Shown: positions 7,986-17,120, counted from the stretch's first letter. The stretch is 64,000 bases of DNA from JADLGL01 sp963732865 (GCA_963732865.1 CAVTBC010000003.1:62001-126000); one strand, 5' to 3'. Notes: generated by a model not told the origin, from the letters alone. Program-made: numbers and translations.

Positions 7986-10106
7986 GTGCGCAGCCCTTTC
8001 CTAACCGGTCGCAAGCCTCCGCGCCAACGGAGGGGCGCGCCGCCTGTACCGGTCCGCCGCGTCTTCGCTTGGGCCGGCGGGTTGTTCCGGGGCCTCGACC
8101 ACGCCCTGCACACCCTTCGTCCCCGCGGGTTCCTCCGCATCATCAGCGAGCTTCTCGGCGACGGCCTGACCCTGTCGGCCGGAGCCGCGACGCTTGCCCT
8201 TGCGCTCGCCCTGCCCGCAATGGAGGCGACCAAGGTCGATTGGCGCGATCAGGGAGATTATGCCGTCACCTTCCTCGATCGCAACGGCAATGAAATCGGC
8301 AGCCGCGGCATCCGCCAACTCGACAATGTGCCGCTGGCCGAGATGCCCGACTATCTGATCGCGGCGGTGCTTTCGACCGAGGACCGCCGGTTCTACTCGC
8401 ATTTCGGCATCGACATTCTGGGCACGGGGCGCGCTCTGCTGGAGAACCTGCGCGCCAACGAAGTGGTCCAGGGCGGCTCCTCGATCACGCAACAGGTGGC
8501 GCGCCTCCTCTATCTCAACAATGATCGCACCATCGAGCGGAAGATCCAGGAGGCGTTCATCGCCATCTGGCTGGAAGCGACGCTGACCAAGGACGAGATT
8601 CTCGAGATCTATCTCGACCGCGGCTATCTCGGCGGCGGCACCTTCGGCGTCGCGGCGGCCTCGGAATACTATTTCGGCAAGCCGGTGACCGACATCTCGC
8701 TGGCCGAGGCGGCGATGCTCGCCGGCCTGTTCCAAGCGCCGTCGCGCTATGCGCCACATGTGAACCTGCCGAGCGCCCGCGCTCGCGCCAATGAGGTGCT
8801 GACCAATTTGGTCGAGGCCGGCTATCTGACCGAAGGCCAAGTCGTCGGGGCGCGGCGCCATCCGGCCTCCGTCGTCGTCCGTCAGGAGCAGGCGGTGCCG
8901 GATTATTTCCTCGACTGGGCCTTCACGCAGGTGAAAAACGCGGTGCCCACCGGCGACCGCATCCTCACTGTCCGCACCACGCTCGACCCGACGATCGAAC
9001 ATGCCGCCGAAGACGCGATCGAGGTGAGCCTTCGCCAGTCGGGCGAACAGTACAATGTCAGTCAGGGGGCGGTGGTGGTGCTGTCGCCGGACGGCGCGGT
9101 CCGGGCCATGGTCGGCGGGCGCGACTATGGCGAAAGCCAGTTCAACCGCGCCACCAATGCGATGCGGCAACCCGGCTCGTCGTTCAAGCCGTTCGTCTAT
9201 GCCACGGCGTTCATGAACGGCTACACGCCGCAAAGTGTGGTGCCGGATGCGCCGATCACCATCGGCGACTGGTCGCCGCACAATTTCGGCGGCGGCTATG
9301 CGGGGCCGGTGACGCTGACGACGGCGCTAGTGACGTCGATCAATACGGTGCCGGTGCGCCTCGCCCAGGCGATCGGGCGCGACCAGATCGTCGACACCGC
9401 CTACCGGATGGGCATCACCACGCCGCTGGCGATCACGCGGTCGCTGCCGCTCGGCAGTTCGGAAGTCCGCGTCATCGACATGGCCGCCGCCTATGCGGTC
9501 TTCGCCAATGGCGGCGAGCGCGCCGATCCCTATGCCTTCACGCAGATCGTCAACAGCCACGGCGACGTCGTTTATGACCGGGCCACCGACGCCCCGGCGC
9601 CGGAGGAAGCGCTGCCGCAAGACATCGTCGCGACGATGAACAATCTGCTGGTGCAGGTGCCCGAATGGGGCACCGGCCGCGCAGCCCATCTCGCCGGCAT
9701 TCCGACGGCGGGCAAGACCGGCACGACCAACGATTTCCGCGATGCCTGGTTCGTCGGCTACACCGGCAATTACGTCGCCGCCGTGTGGTTCGGCAATGAC
9801 AACTACACTACCACCAACCATCTCACCGGCGGCACGCTGCCGGCGCAAACGTGGAACCGGCTGATGACGGTGGCGCATCAGAACGTGCCAATCGTTCCGA
9901 TCCCGTTCGTCGAGCGCGACGAATATCAAAGCCTCGTCCAGCCGGCCGTCGCCGAGACGGCGCCCGAGCCGGCAATACCGCCTGCGGAGCCGGTGCTGGC
10001 GCCGGGGCTCGAAGCGGAACTCGACCGACTGCACCAATTGCTGGGTGGACCGGTCGCGGCGATAGCGCGGCCCGATCCGGCCGTCAGGGCGTCGGTCGCG
10101 CCCTAA
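7986..10106 (+). CDS. Bifunctional penicillin-binding protein 1 (class A PBP: glycosyltransferase + transpeptidase)
   Basis: 706 residues from a GTG start. A basic cytoplasmic tail and one membrane helix (about 60-78) precede the GT51 domain with STEDRRFYSHFGID (Glu132 catalytic), GGSSITQQVARLLYL, and LEIYLDRGYLGGG. The transpeptidase domain has SSFKP (nucleophile Ser398, Lys401), SIN and KTGT (Lys577). A Pro/Ala/Glu-rich tail ends the protein. It polymerises and crosslinks peptidoglycan in the periplasm. It is shorter than E. coli PBP1a (850 aa), having no large inserted OB-type domain visible. Its stop overlaps that of the convergent glycosyltransferase gene. Confidence 0.94.
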   Translation: MRSPFLTGRKPPRQRRGAPPVPVRRVFAWAGGLFRGLDHALHTLRPRGFLRIISELLGDGLTLSAGAATLALALALPAMEATKVDWRDQGDYAVTFLDRNGNEIGSRGIRQLDNVPLAEMPDYLIAAVLSTEDRRFYSHFGIDILGTGRALLENLRANEVVQGGSSITQQVARLLYLNNDRTIERKIQEAFIAIWLEATLTKDEILEIYLDRGYLGGGTFGVAAASEYYFGKPVTDISLAEAAMLAGLFQAPSRYAPHVNLPSARARANEVLTNLVEAGYLTEGQVVGARRHPASVVVRQEQAVPDYFLDWAFTQVKNAVPTGDRILTVRTTLDPTIEHAAEDAIEVSLRQSGEQYNVSQGAVVVLSPDGAVRAMVGGRDYGESQFNRATNAMRQPGSSFKPFVYATAFMNGYTPQSVVPDAPITIGDWSPHNFGGGYAGPVTLTTALVTSINTVPVRLAQAIGRDQIVDTAYRMGITTPLAITRSLPLGSSEVRVIDMAAAYAVFANGGERADPYAFTQIVNSHGDVVYDRATDAPAPEEALPQDIVATMNNLLVQVPEWGTGRAAHLAGIPTAGKTGTTNDFRDAWFVGYTGNYVAAVWFGNDNYTTTNHLTGGTLPAQTWNRLMTVAHQNVPIVPIPFVERDEYQSLVQPAVAETAPEPAIPPAEPVLAPGLEAELDRLHQLLGGPVAAIARPDPAVRASVAP

Positions 10107-11596
10107 AGGGCGGGAGCGCCCGGCAGTCGATAGACGTCATAGTGGGTGACGACGAGGCCGCCGCGCATGCGGGTCAGTGTGGTCAGCTTCTCGGCCGGGC
10201 CGAACGTGGCCTCCAGCGGAGCGATCGCATCGCCCTCCTCCAAGACAGCGAGCAGCGGTCCGGCAAGCTGCACGGACGATGGCGGCGGCTCCTGCACCCA
10301 ACGCTCAGGCTCGTTGTATTGATGGACGAGCGCCGGATCGGTCGGATTGTAGAAGCTCATCCAGCCCGTCATTTCGTAGGAATCAGTGAGGATCAGCGTT
10401 GCGCCCTCGCTCTGCCGGATCGTCTCCGCCTCGTCGGCGATCGTCTCGATGCCGGCGCCGATGCGGCTCGCCGTCGGGTCCCAGGTGCCGAGCGGCAGCA
10501 ATCCGGTGAGCGTCTGGCCATAGATCGCGAGGACGAAGGCAAGGCCGACGGGCACCGCCCATGACCGGATCGCGCCCACCAGCCTCCCCGTCGCGCCGCG
10601 CCACTGAACCGTGTGAATGCTGGCGGCCGCGGCGATGACGAAGGCCGGGAAGATCGGACCGGTCCAATTGCCTTCGACGCGCGCATGCAGGGCGTGGAAA
10701 ACGAAATAGGCGGTGGTCGGCAGCACCAGCGCTGCGATGAGTATCCGTGCGGTCCGCGGACCTCCGCGGCGAGTAAAGAACGCCGCCATGCCGAGCCAGC
10801 CGAGGAGGAAGATGACCGGCGTCGCCATGCCGATTTCCGTGCCGACATGCTCGAACAGATATTGCGGCGTGAAGGCACCGATCTCGACGCGGCCGAACTG
10901 CTTGTTGAACGTCGCCCAGTCATGGTTGGCGTTCCAGGCGAGGTTCGGGAAGAAGATCAGGATCGCGACGATCAGCGCTATCCAGGGCCAAGGCGTGCGC
11001 AGCCACGGCCGCATCCGCGGCGTCAGGAGCAACCAGAGCAGGATCGACGGCGGCCAGAATAGCGCCGTGAATTTCGCCAGGCAGCCGATGCCGGTGACGA
11101 TGCCCGCGGCGACCCACCAGACCGGGCGGCCGGTGTCGACGATTTTGGCAAGGCAATAGAGCAGGAACGCCGAGGCGATCAGCAGCGAGGCGTCCGGTGT
11201 CGCCAGGATCAGCCCGACCGCCACGATCAGTGTCAGGTTGAAGAAGATCAGCGCAGTGGTAGCGAGCGTGCGGTCGCCGAAGAGAATCACTGCGCTTCGC
11301 CAAACGGCCCAGCTTGCCGGAATGCTGAGGAGCATCGGCACCAGCCGGACGCCGAACTCGTTGTCGCCGGCGATCGCGGTGCCGGCGCGGATCAGCCAGG
11401 CAACCAGCGGCGGGTGATCGAAATAGCCATAGGCGAAATGCGTCGACCAGCGCCAATAATAGGCTTCGTCGAAGGCGAGCGGGATGAACGGCGCCAGCGC
11501 GAAACGAGCGAGGGTCAGGCCGACGACGATCAGCAGCGCGACGCCGCCTTGGCTGAGGCCGAAGCTCGACGGCGCCGTGGCGGCACGCTCGCTCAC
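10103..11596 (-). CDS. Integral membrane glycosyltransferase, GT39/ArnT-like
   Basis: 497 residues with about ten hydrophobic helices. The first loop carries FDEAYYWRWSTHFAYGYFDHPPL, where the acidic Asp-Glu pair and the YYW..YFDHPP pattern are the hallmark of the dolichyl-phosphate-mannose mannosyltransferase/ArnT superfamily, which uses polyprenyl-phosphate sugars on the periplasmic face. The C-terminal 130 residues form a periplasmic domain. The substrate is unknown; envelope lipid or lipid A glycosylation is plausible. GTG start at 11596 is poorly supported by a ribosome binding site (GAGGA is directly adjacent), so the start is uncertain. Confidence 0.85.
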   Translation of the reverse strand: MSERAATAPSSFGLSQGGVALLIVVGLTLARFALAPFIPLAFDEAYYWRWSTHFAYGYFDHPPLVAWLIRAGTAIAGDNEFGVRLVPMLLSIPASWAVWRSAVILFGDRTLATTALIFFNLTLIVAVGLILATPDASLLIASAFLLYCLAKIVDTGRPVWWVAAGIVTGIGCLAKFTALFWPPSILLWLLLTPRMRPWLRTPWPWIALIVAILIFFPNLAWNANHDWATFNKQFGRVEIGAFTPQYLFEHVGTEIGMATPVIFLLGWLGMAAFFTRRGGPRTARILIAALVLPTTAYFVFHALHARVEGNWTGPIFPAFVIAAAASIHTVQWRGATGRLVGAIRSWAVPVGLAFVLAIYGQTLTGLLPLGTWDPTASRIGAGIETIADEAETIRQSEGATLILTDSYEMTGWMSFYNPTDPALVHQYNEPERWVQEPPPSSVQLAGPLLAVLEEGDAIAPLEATFGPAEKLTTLTRMRGGLVVTHYDVYRLPGAPAL

Positions 11597-11732
11597 TCCT
11601 CGCCCCGCATGATCGTGCTCCCAGCGTCCCGATGCCGATGCTTACCTTGACGCCGTAGCCCGCGGCAAATGACGCCGGCATTCTTCGCCACCGGCGGGCT
11701 TTGTGCGATGACGGTGCGCATAGGGGGAGCAG

Positions 11733-12302
11733 TTGCGCCGCTTCATCGTCGAAATCCTGCTCGTATTGGTGATTGCCGTCGTGACCGGCGGCGGTTCGGC
11801 GCTCTATGCGCTCGATCAGGCGCGCAATCGGGGCACCATGGCGATCGGTCCGTGGACAGCGGCGCCGGGCACCAGCGACAACCCCTACGCCACCGCTATT
11901 GCCGCGACGACGCGGGACCTTCCGCTTGGCACCGCCGAGGGGATCGCTTTCACCGCGCGGACCGACAGCGACGGGCGGGCGCTCACCGGAAGCTGCGACT
12001 ATGCGGTCTCGGGGCAAACACCGCCGGCGGAGCTGTGGACCTTCACCGTCTACGGCGGCGACGGCGCCCTCATGGCGAATGCCGCCGGGCGCACCGGGCT
12101 CCATTCGCGCCAGATTCTGCGCGACCCGGACGGGCAATTCACAATCTCGGTCTCGCCCTTCGCACAGCCGGGCAATTGGGTGCCGGCCAACGGCGATGAC
12201 GGTCTGATCTTCGTTCTGCGCCTCTACGACACGCCGCTCACCACGGCGCTTGCGGCGGCGCAGCGCAGGATGCCGACCATCACCGCGGAGACCTGCCGAT
12301 GA
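11733..12302 (+). CDS. DUF1214 domain protein, membrane anchored
   Basis: 189 residues from a TTG start behind AGGGGGAG. An N-terminal helix (about 3-25) anchors or exports the protein; the rest matches the DUF1214 fold (LWTFTVYGGDGALMANAAGR, SRQILRDPDG, NWVPANGDDGLIFVLRLYDT). Larger proteins fuse DUF1254 with DUF1214; here they are separate, adjacent genes whose coding sequences overlap as ATGA. The function is unknown. Confidence 0.85.
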   Translation: MRRFIVEILLVLVIAVVTGGGSALYALDQARNRGTMAIGPWTAAPGTSDNPYATAIAATTRDLPLGTAEGIAFTARTDSDGRALTGSCDYAVSGQTPPAELWTFTVYGGDGALMANAAGRTGLHSRQILRDPDGQFTISVSPFAQPGNWVPANGDDGLIFVLRLYDTPLTTALAAAQRRMPTITAETCR

Positions 12303-12898
12303 GACGCGGGGCGCGGATTCTCTTCGCCGGCCTCCTTGGGGGAGTTGTCGTGCACGTCGCCGGCGTCCTCGCCTTCCCGGCATTTGGCGGCCGCGATCTG
12401 TGGAACGACGTGGCGGGCTACGGTCCGGAGGCTGTGTTCAACGTCGTTCCGGCGCCGGTTCCCGGGGCGCAGGCGATCGCCTATCTCGACCCCGAGATGG
12501 CCCATGCGGTCTGCCGCGTCGATCTTGCCGCCGGCCCGCACCGCATCGTCGCAAATCTCGACGCCGCCTTCTGGTCAGTTGGGATTCTCGATCAAGGTGG
12601 GCGCAATCTGTACAGCCTCAACAGCGAGGCGGCGGGAAATGAAGCGCTCGATCTGTTGCTGATTCTGCCGTCGGATCTGACGCCGCTGCGGCGTAACCCG
12701 CCCGCTGTCCTGGAGCAGTCGGTGGTGGTCGACCTGCCGATCAATGAGGCGATCATCGTCATCCGGGCATTCGTACCGGACCCGACCCTGCGGCCGGCAA
12801 TCGAGGCGCAACTCGCGGCGGCCAATTGCAGCGCGCCCTTCGACCTCACGCCCGAGCCGGAGCCGGCACCGCCAAGCGTCCCCGCAGAAATCCCCTAG
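12299..12898 (+). CDS. DUF1254-type domain protein, exported
   Basis: 199 residues. The ATG overlaps the stop of the DUF1214 gene by 4 bp, so the two are translated together. A hydrophobic helix at about 6-26 is followed by a domain with YLDPEMAHAVCRVDL, DAAFWSVGILDQGGRNLYSLN and an acidic proline-rich tail. This resembles the short DUF1254 partner found beside DUF1214 in alphaproteobacteria. The two proteins probably form one periplasm-facing complex, by inference from coupling. Function unknown. Confidence 0.8.
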   Translation: MRRGARILFAGLLGGVVVHVAGVLAFPAFGGRDLWNDVAGYGPEAVFNVVPAPVPGAQAIAYLDPEMAHAVCRVDLAAGPHRIVANLDAAFWSVGILDQGGRNLYSLNSEAAGNEALDLLLILPSDLTPLRRNPPAVLEQSVVVDLPINEAIIVIRAFVPDPTLRPAIEAQLAAANCSAPFDLTPEPEPAPPSVPAEIP

Positions 12899-12910
12899 GC
12901 CGACAGGGCC

Positions 12911-13105
12911 TCAGGTTCCGGTCCGCTTCTTCTTCGGCCCGCCGGTCCTGGATCGCGGCCCGGAAGCTGCGCGTTTCGGCGTTTTCGGCGGCTCTGTCTT
13001 TTGCCGTTCGATGCGCACGCCGGGAAAGATCAATATGTGGCAGCCTTCGGATCGCTGGCGACGGCTCGCCCTGGCGACAATGGGAAATGGGATGATGCTT
13101 GCCAT
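12911..13105 (-). CDS. Small conserved protein with an ILIFPGVRIER motif
   Basis: 64 residues, ATG at 13105 after a purine-rich stretch (AAGGGGCAGGGG). The sequence MASIIPFPIV then CHILIFPGVRIER followed by a basic Lys/Pro/Arg tail resembles short hypothetical proteins I have seen in Rhizobiales genomes that share an ILxFPGVRxER core. The gene lies convergent to the DUF1254 gene, 12 bp from its stop, and upstream of and divergent from DUF2336. No function known; called on the motif, the good start and the otherwise empty 350-bp gap. Confidence 0.62.
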   Translation of the reverse strand: MASIIPFPIVARASRRQRSEGCHILIFPGVRIERQKTEPPKTPKRAASGPRSRTGGPKKKRTGT

Positions 13106-13247
13106 CTGGCCCCTGCCCCTTCGCGGCCTCGGCCGCGTCGTTCATTCATGGCAAATCGATTAAGGATTGGCCAAGGTTAACAGTACGCTAACGAATCCGA
13201 GGGATGCTGCGCGGCACACTGCAAATGACGGGTAGGCGGTCCTTCCA

Positions 13248-14336
13248 TTGGCGAATCCCACGGCGTCCGACGACCTCATGACCCTCGCCCGGGCGCGGCC
13301 GGAAGATCGCGACGGCACACTGCTGCGCGCTGCGACGGCGCTGTTCTGCCAGGAACCGATCCACGACCGGGACGCGATCCGGCGTTACGAGCAGTTGGCG
13401 ATCCATCTGCTGCCGAAGATCACACCGAACGACCGGGCCTATGTCGCCTCGCTGCTGGGCGGTCGGAGCGACGCGCCGCCGGCGGTGCTGCGCCTGCTCG
13501 CGCGCGACGCGATCGGCATTGCCGGGCCGGTGCTGCGTCATTCGCCGGGCCTGTCGACCATTGATCTGCTCGGCGTCATCGCGATCACCGGCCGAGACCA
13601 TCATCAACTGATCTCCGGGCGGACGGATCTCAATGCCGACGTCCTGCGAGCCCTGGCCATCGCCCGGCAGAAGTATGCTCCGGAACCGTCCAATGAGACC
13701 GCTACTGCGGGCGCGGCGGCCATGCCCCCATCCCAGGGCCCCTCGGTCGAGATGCAGACGCCCGCGATCCCGACACCCGGATTTAGCGATTTTCTCGAGG
13801 CGCCGCGCGAACGCCGTTTGCGAATACTCGGCGAGGCCTCGTCCCGCCGCTGGCGGGCGCGCAAGGGCGCACCGAGCCGGCGCCTCGATCACATGCTGCG
13901 CCAGAGCTATGCCACCGCGGACATTGTGGCACGGGCCCGTAAGAAGGACCGGCCCGGCCTCGTGGATGCCTTTTCCGCGTCGCTCGGCATCAGCCAGGAT
14001 GTGGCGACGCGCCTTCTTTATGATCCGTCCGGCGAGCCTCTGGTGCTGATGATCCGCGCCGCCGGGCTCAGCGACGCCGACGGACGTACCGTCCTGCTGC
14101 TCGCGAATAAGGAGATCGGCGAATTGGTCGATGCCTTCTTCCGCCTGGCCGACCTCTACGCATCGCTCGAACCGGCGACGGCCGAGGCGTTCATCGCCGC
14201 CTGGCGGCAGCCGTCGCAGGAGCGGCGCGCGCCCACGCATGTGCCGGTGTTTACGGAAGCGGCGGATCGGCCGGCGGCAGCGGCATCGCACGGCGAAACC
14301 GAACAGCAGCCGCAAAGGCGTGCGAACGACGTCTAG
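13248..14336 (+). CDS. DUF2336 domain protein
   Basis: 362 residues, almost all helical, without signal peptide or membrane segments. The N-terminal half has the HEAT-like DUF2336 pattern (DRDAIRRYEQLAIHLLPKI, PPAVLRLLARDAIGIAGPVLRHSPGLSTIDLL), found mainly in alphaproteobacteria. The start is uncertain: the TTG at 13248 has only GGCGG about ten bases upstream, and the next ATG is ten codons in (MTLARARPED). The function is unknown. Its 3' end converges on DUF1491, 6 bp away. Confidence 0.82.
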   Translation: MANPTASDDLMTLARARPEDRDGTLLRAATALFCQEPIHDRDAIRRYEQLAIHLLPKITPNDRAYVASLLGGRSDAPPAVLRLLARDAIGIAGPVLRHSPGLSTIDLLGVIAITGRDHHQLISGRTDLNADVLRALAIARQKYAPEPSNETATAGAAAMPPSQGPSVEMQTPAIPTPGFSDFLEAPRERRLRILGEASSRRWRARKGAPSRRLDHMLRQSYATADIVARARKKDRPGLVDAFSASLGISQDVATRLLYDPSGEPLVLMIRAAGLSDADGRTVLLLANKEIGELVDAFFRLADLYASLEPATAEAFIAAWRQPSQERRAPTHVPVFTEAADRPAAAASHGETEQQPQRRANDV

Positions 14337-14342
14337 CCTTCC

Positions 14343-14684
14343 TCAGGCGGGCGCGAGATCGAGGAAAGAGCGTCCGTCGCGGTCCTCGATCGCCACCACC
14401 CAAAGATCCGGATCGAACCGCGCCTCGCGTTCGAGGCGGGCATTGACCGTCGCGGCATCGACCCGCTCGGCCGCCCGTTGAAAAAGGCGACCGCTCGGCT
14501 GGTCCGAATCGAAGGCCGTTTGCGGCGCCGGACCATAGAGGTCAACCGTGCCGTCCAGCCGGTCGACGAGGAAGAAGATCGCGCCGGCCTCCTCTGCACC
14601 GTGCCGCATCACGACGGCGTTCAGGCCTTCGGTGGCGCAGCGCCGGATATGGGCGCCGACGAAGAAGGATGATGTGAGACGCAT
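14343..14684 (-). CDS. DUF1491 family protein
   Basis: 113 residues, single small domain without membrane segment. MRLTSSFFVGAHIRRC, GAIFFLVDRLDGTVDLYGPAP and FDPDLWVVAIEDRDGRSFLDL are typical of DUF1491, a conserved alphaproteobacterial family of unknown function. It starts 2 bp after the stop of the peptidoglycan-binding-domain gene, so it is the third gene of a tight operon with that gene and the kinase-like gene. This operon trio is itself recurrent in Rhizobiales as far as I recall. Confidence 0.87.
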   Translation of the reverse strand: MRLTSSFFVGAHIRRCATEGLNAVVMRHGAEEAGAIFFLVDRLDGTVDLYGPAPQTAFDSDQPSGRLFQRAAERVDAATVNARLEREARFDPDLWVVAIEDRDGRSFLDLAPA

Positions 14685-14686
14685 CG

Positions 14687-15469
14687 CTAGGGCGAGGTCA
14701 GCGCCCCGATGGCGATCATGCGCTCGATCAGCGCCTGGTCGACGACGCCGGTGACATCGAGTCCGTATTCCAACTGAAATGCCCGCACGGCCGCGGCGGT
14801 TGCATCGGACATCTGCCCGTCGGCCGGGATCGGGCCATAGCCGATCTGGTTGAGTGCCGTCTGGACGGCAACAAGCTGGATCCCCTCAGCCGGCAACACC
14901 ACCACGGGGCTTGCCGGTTGTGGCACCGTCGCCCGCAATTGCGTCACCAGCGCCTCGCTAATTTCGCCGGTGACGGTAAGGCCATGGTCGGTCTGGTAGG
15001 CCTGGATGGCGGTTCGCGTATGCGCACCGAACAGGCCGTCGACCGCACCGGGATCGTAACCCTGCGCGCGCAGCAATTGCTGCACCTCCACCACCGTCGC
15101 CGATGCAGGAGGCGCGTCGACTTGCGGCGTCCCGACGGTCGTCACTTCGACCAGCCGCCCGATCTCGTCGACGGGTGCGGCGGCCGGAGCGGTCGGTTCG
15201 CTTGCCGTCGCCGGAGCGGTGGCTTGGGCTGCAGCCGGCGCGTTGTCGGCGGTCCGGGTGCCGAAGAGCGGCGACGGGTGTTCGCCGGTCTGGAAGAAGA
15301 CGGCATTGGCAACGATCGTCGCCGCCGCCGCCAAGATGACCAGTCCGACGGCGGTGCGGCCCGGATGGCGCAGCGCGGCGCCGAGCACGCGCGCGATCAG
15401 ACCCGGCCGACCACCCTGCGCGTCGTCGTCATAGCCGAAATCGTCGCGATAGGCGGTCCGCTCAAGCAC
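14687..15469 (-). CDS. Membrane protein with two peptidoglycan-binding (PG_binding_1) domains
   Basis: 260 residues from a GTG at 15469. A cytoplasmic basic stretch and one helix (about 37-57) are followed by an Ala/Thr/Pro-rich linker, then two repeats of the PG_binding_1 fold: VVEVQQLLRAQGYDPGAVDGLFGAHTRTAIQ at about 126-156 and VAVQTALNQIGYGPIPADGQMSDATAAAVRAFQ at about 200-232. The protein therefore spans from cytoplasm to cell wall. It overlaps the kinase-like gene by 8 bp and precedes DUF1491 by 2 bp, which suggests a signalling or wall-sensing unit. Confidence 0.87.
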   Translation of the reverse strand: MLERTAYRDDFGYDDDAQGGRPGLIARVLGAALRHPGRTAVGLVILAAAATIVANAVFFQTGEHPSPLFGTRTADNAPAAAQATAPATASEPTAPAAAPVDEIGRLVEVTTVGTPQVDAPPASATVVEVQQLLRAQGYDPGAVDGLFGAHTRTAIQAYQTDHGLTVTGEISEALVTQLRATVPQPASPVVVLPAEGIQLVAVQTALNQIGYGPIPADGQMSDATAAAVRAFQLEYGLDVTGVVDQALIERMIAIGALTSP

Positions 15470-16820
15470 TCTTCCGTACCTCGCCGATTCGGCTCTCTTC
15501 CTTGCGACGTTCGCCTCCCAGGCTGGGCCCGACCACCGGCAAAGACAGCCTGACGATCAGACCGCCCGGCCCACGCGGACCAAGCCTCAGATCGCCGCCC
15601 GATAGCCTGACGCGCTCGCCGATCTCGGCCAGGCCGAGGCCAGTGGCGCGAGCCACATCAGTATAGGGCGATTGCGGCCGAAAAAAAGGTCGTGCAGACG
15701 CCGGCTTCCCAGCGGCAGCATAGCCGCTTCGCAGCGAAAGGCGCACTTTGCCGGCCTGCCCTTCAAGGACGGCCACGATGTTGCTGTCGCAGCGACAGGA
15801 TCGCAATACGGCGGTGAACAGGCTCGTGACGATCATCGTGCAATCCGCGGTGTCGAGCGCGGCGGCGGGCACATCACCGGCGGATAGATGTACTCTGATA
15901 CGCCGGTCGCTGGCCAAAGGCGCAGTGGCGGCGATGGCCTGCGCGGCCACGGAAACGACATCCGCCGCGGGTTCGCTCCGGCGATCGACACTGCGCGGCG
16001 GGGTCCGGGCCGTTTGACCGATGGCATGGACATCGTCCGCCCTCAGGCCGGCGTTCCTGCTGGCGGCGTGAACGAGCTGGTTGATATTGTGTCGTTCCGC
16101 AGCATCGGCGGTCACGCCTTGATTCGCCAACAGGCTGGACAAAGTAGCGATCGATTGGGCGACGTCGCGGGCCTCGGCGACAAAGCTGCTTCCGGCCGCC
16201 GGGCTCCCCCCAGTTGGCACGGCGATGCCGGGCGCGTCGACCGCGACTGCAGGTTCACGCATGCGCATGGCCACGAAGGCCGATCCGGCAATGCCGGCGA
16301 GTGTGATGAGAGCTGCGATCAACGACGGGATGACCGGCGTCGGCTGGCCGAGCAGGCCGAGCAAGTCGGCCGCTGCGGTCAGGGCGAAACCGCCGGCGGC
16401 GATCGCGGTCGCCACAATCACGCTGCGGCGCCCGCCGCCCAGACGAGCCGCCAAGGGCAGCGCCGCGAACAACACGGTCGACGGGGAAGCGAGAGCGCCG
16501 GTCGCCAGCGCAAGAGAAGCAATCAGCGCGGCAAGGGACGCAGAGGCGAAGTTCTGCCCCACCTCCAGGCGGCCGGTGCGTACGACGAAGGCGGCGATCG
16601 CGAGAGGTGAAAGCAGGGCGAGGAAAGCGAGCGATGCGCCCGCCCCGCCTATGGCGCCAAGCGCCAGCCAGATCGGGAAGGCGGCAAGGCCGATGATGCC
16701 AAGCGCCAATTGCCCGCAGAGGAAACGGAAATGCCGAGCAGCGGCGACCGTATCCCCGGCTATGGCGGCGGTGAATTGTCCGTCGAGGACCCGCCTCAGC
16801 GTTTCTTTCAGTGCGTACAT
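15462..16820 (-). CDS. Membrane histidine-kinase-like protein with degenerate catalytic motifs
   Basis: 452 residues. Helices fill about residues 32-185, probably six in total. The region after them is laid out like a HisKA-HATPase module, but at the expected phosphoacceptor site it reads FVAEARDVAQSIATLSSLL (about 213-231), with no His-Glu-x-x-Thr-Pro. The N box is also absent (TSLFTAVLRS around 332-341 lacks Asn), while a GLGLAEIGERV segment near 394-404 resembles the G2 box. It therefore looks like a pseudokinase. Its stop overlaps the peptidoglycan-binding gene, and DUF1491 follows. Confidence 0.75.
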   Translation of the reverse strand: MYALKETLRRVLDGQFTAAIAGDTVAAARHFRFLCGQLALGIIGLAAFPIWLALGAIGGAGASLAFLALLSPLAIAAFVVRTGRLEVGQNFASASLAALIASLALATGALASPSTVLFAALPLAARLGGGRRSVIVATAIAAGGFALTAAADLLGLLGQPTPVIPSLIAALITLAGIAGSAFVAMRMREPAVAVDAPGIAVPTGGSPAAGSSFVAEARDVAQSIATLSSLLANQGVTADAAERHNINQLVHAASRNAGLRADDVHAIGQTARTPPRSVDRRSEPAADVVSVAAQAIAATAPLASDRRIRVHLSAGDVPAAALDTADCTMIVTSLFTAVLRSCRCDSNIVAVLEGQAGKVRLSLRSGYAAAGKPASARPFFRPQSPYTDVARATGLGLAEIGERVRLSGGDLRLGPRGPGGLIVRLSLPVVGPSLGGERRKEESRIGEVRKSA

Positions 16821-17120
16821 GAAATCCGGGGTGACGCGATTCCGAGAGGCAACGCTCTCAGGCGGCGCTTAAGGGAAGCCTAAAGCGACGGCCGCCCCGG
16901 CCGGTCACCGGCGTGTATTTGGCCAAACGCCCGCAAACGACGTTTCTTGGTTAATGGAGCGTCACCGTCACGGACCGGTAAAGACCGCGAATCCAAGAAA
17001 TCATGGGCTTGGACCTAATCGGCAATTGCTTCGACTTTTAGCAAAAGGCTGAACGGCGCTTTCAACGCTGCCGGCTACGGTTGCCATAACGACAAGGCAT
17101 GAACGGGAAGTCGTTCGGAA
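16821..17120. other. Intergenic region between divergent operons
   Basis: 300 bp without a gene, separating the divergent kinase-like operon and the DUF5330-sufE pair. It should hold both promoters. It is less GC-rich than the flanks around 16930-17045. I see no convincing -35/-10 pair, repeat or hairpin; the only ORFs are a few codons long. Confidence 0.5.

Noticed and set aside
8001..9281. 426-codon minus-strand frame
   Set aside because: Antisense to the penicillin-binding protein gene, which has its complete active-site motifs.
10920..12383. 487-codon minus-strand frame
   Set aside because: Arg/Gly-rich shadow of the GT39-like gene and of the DUF1214 gene; no recognisable motif.
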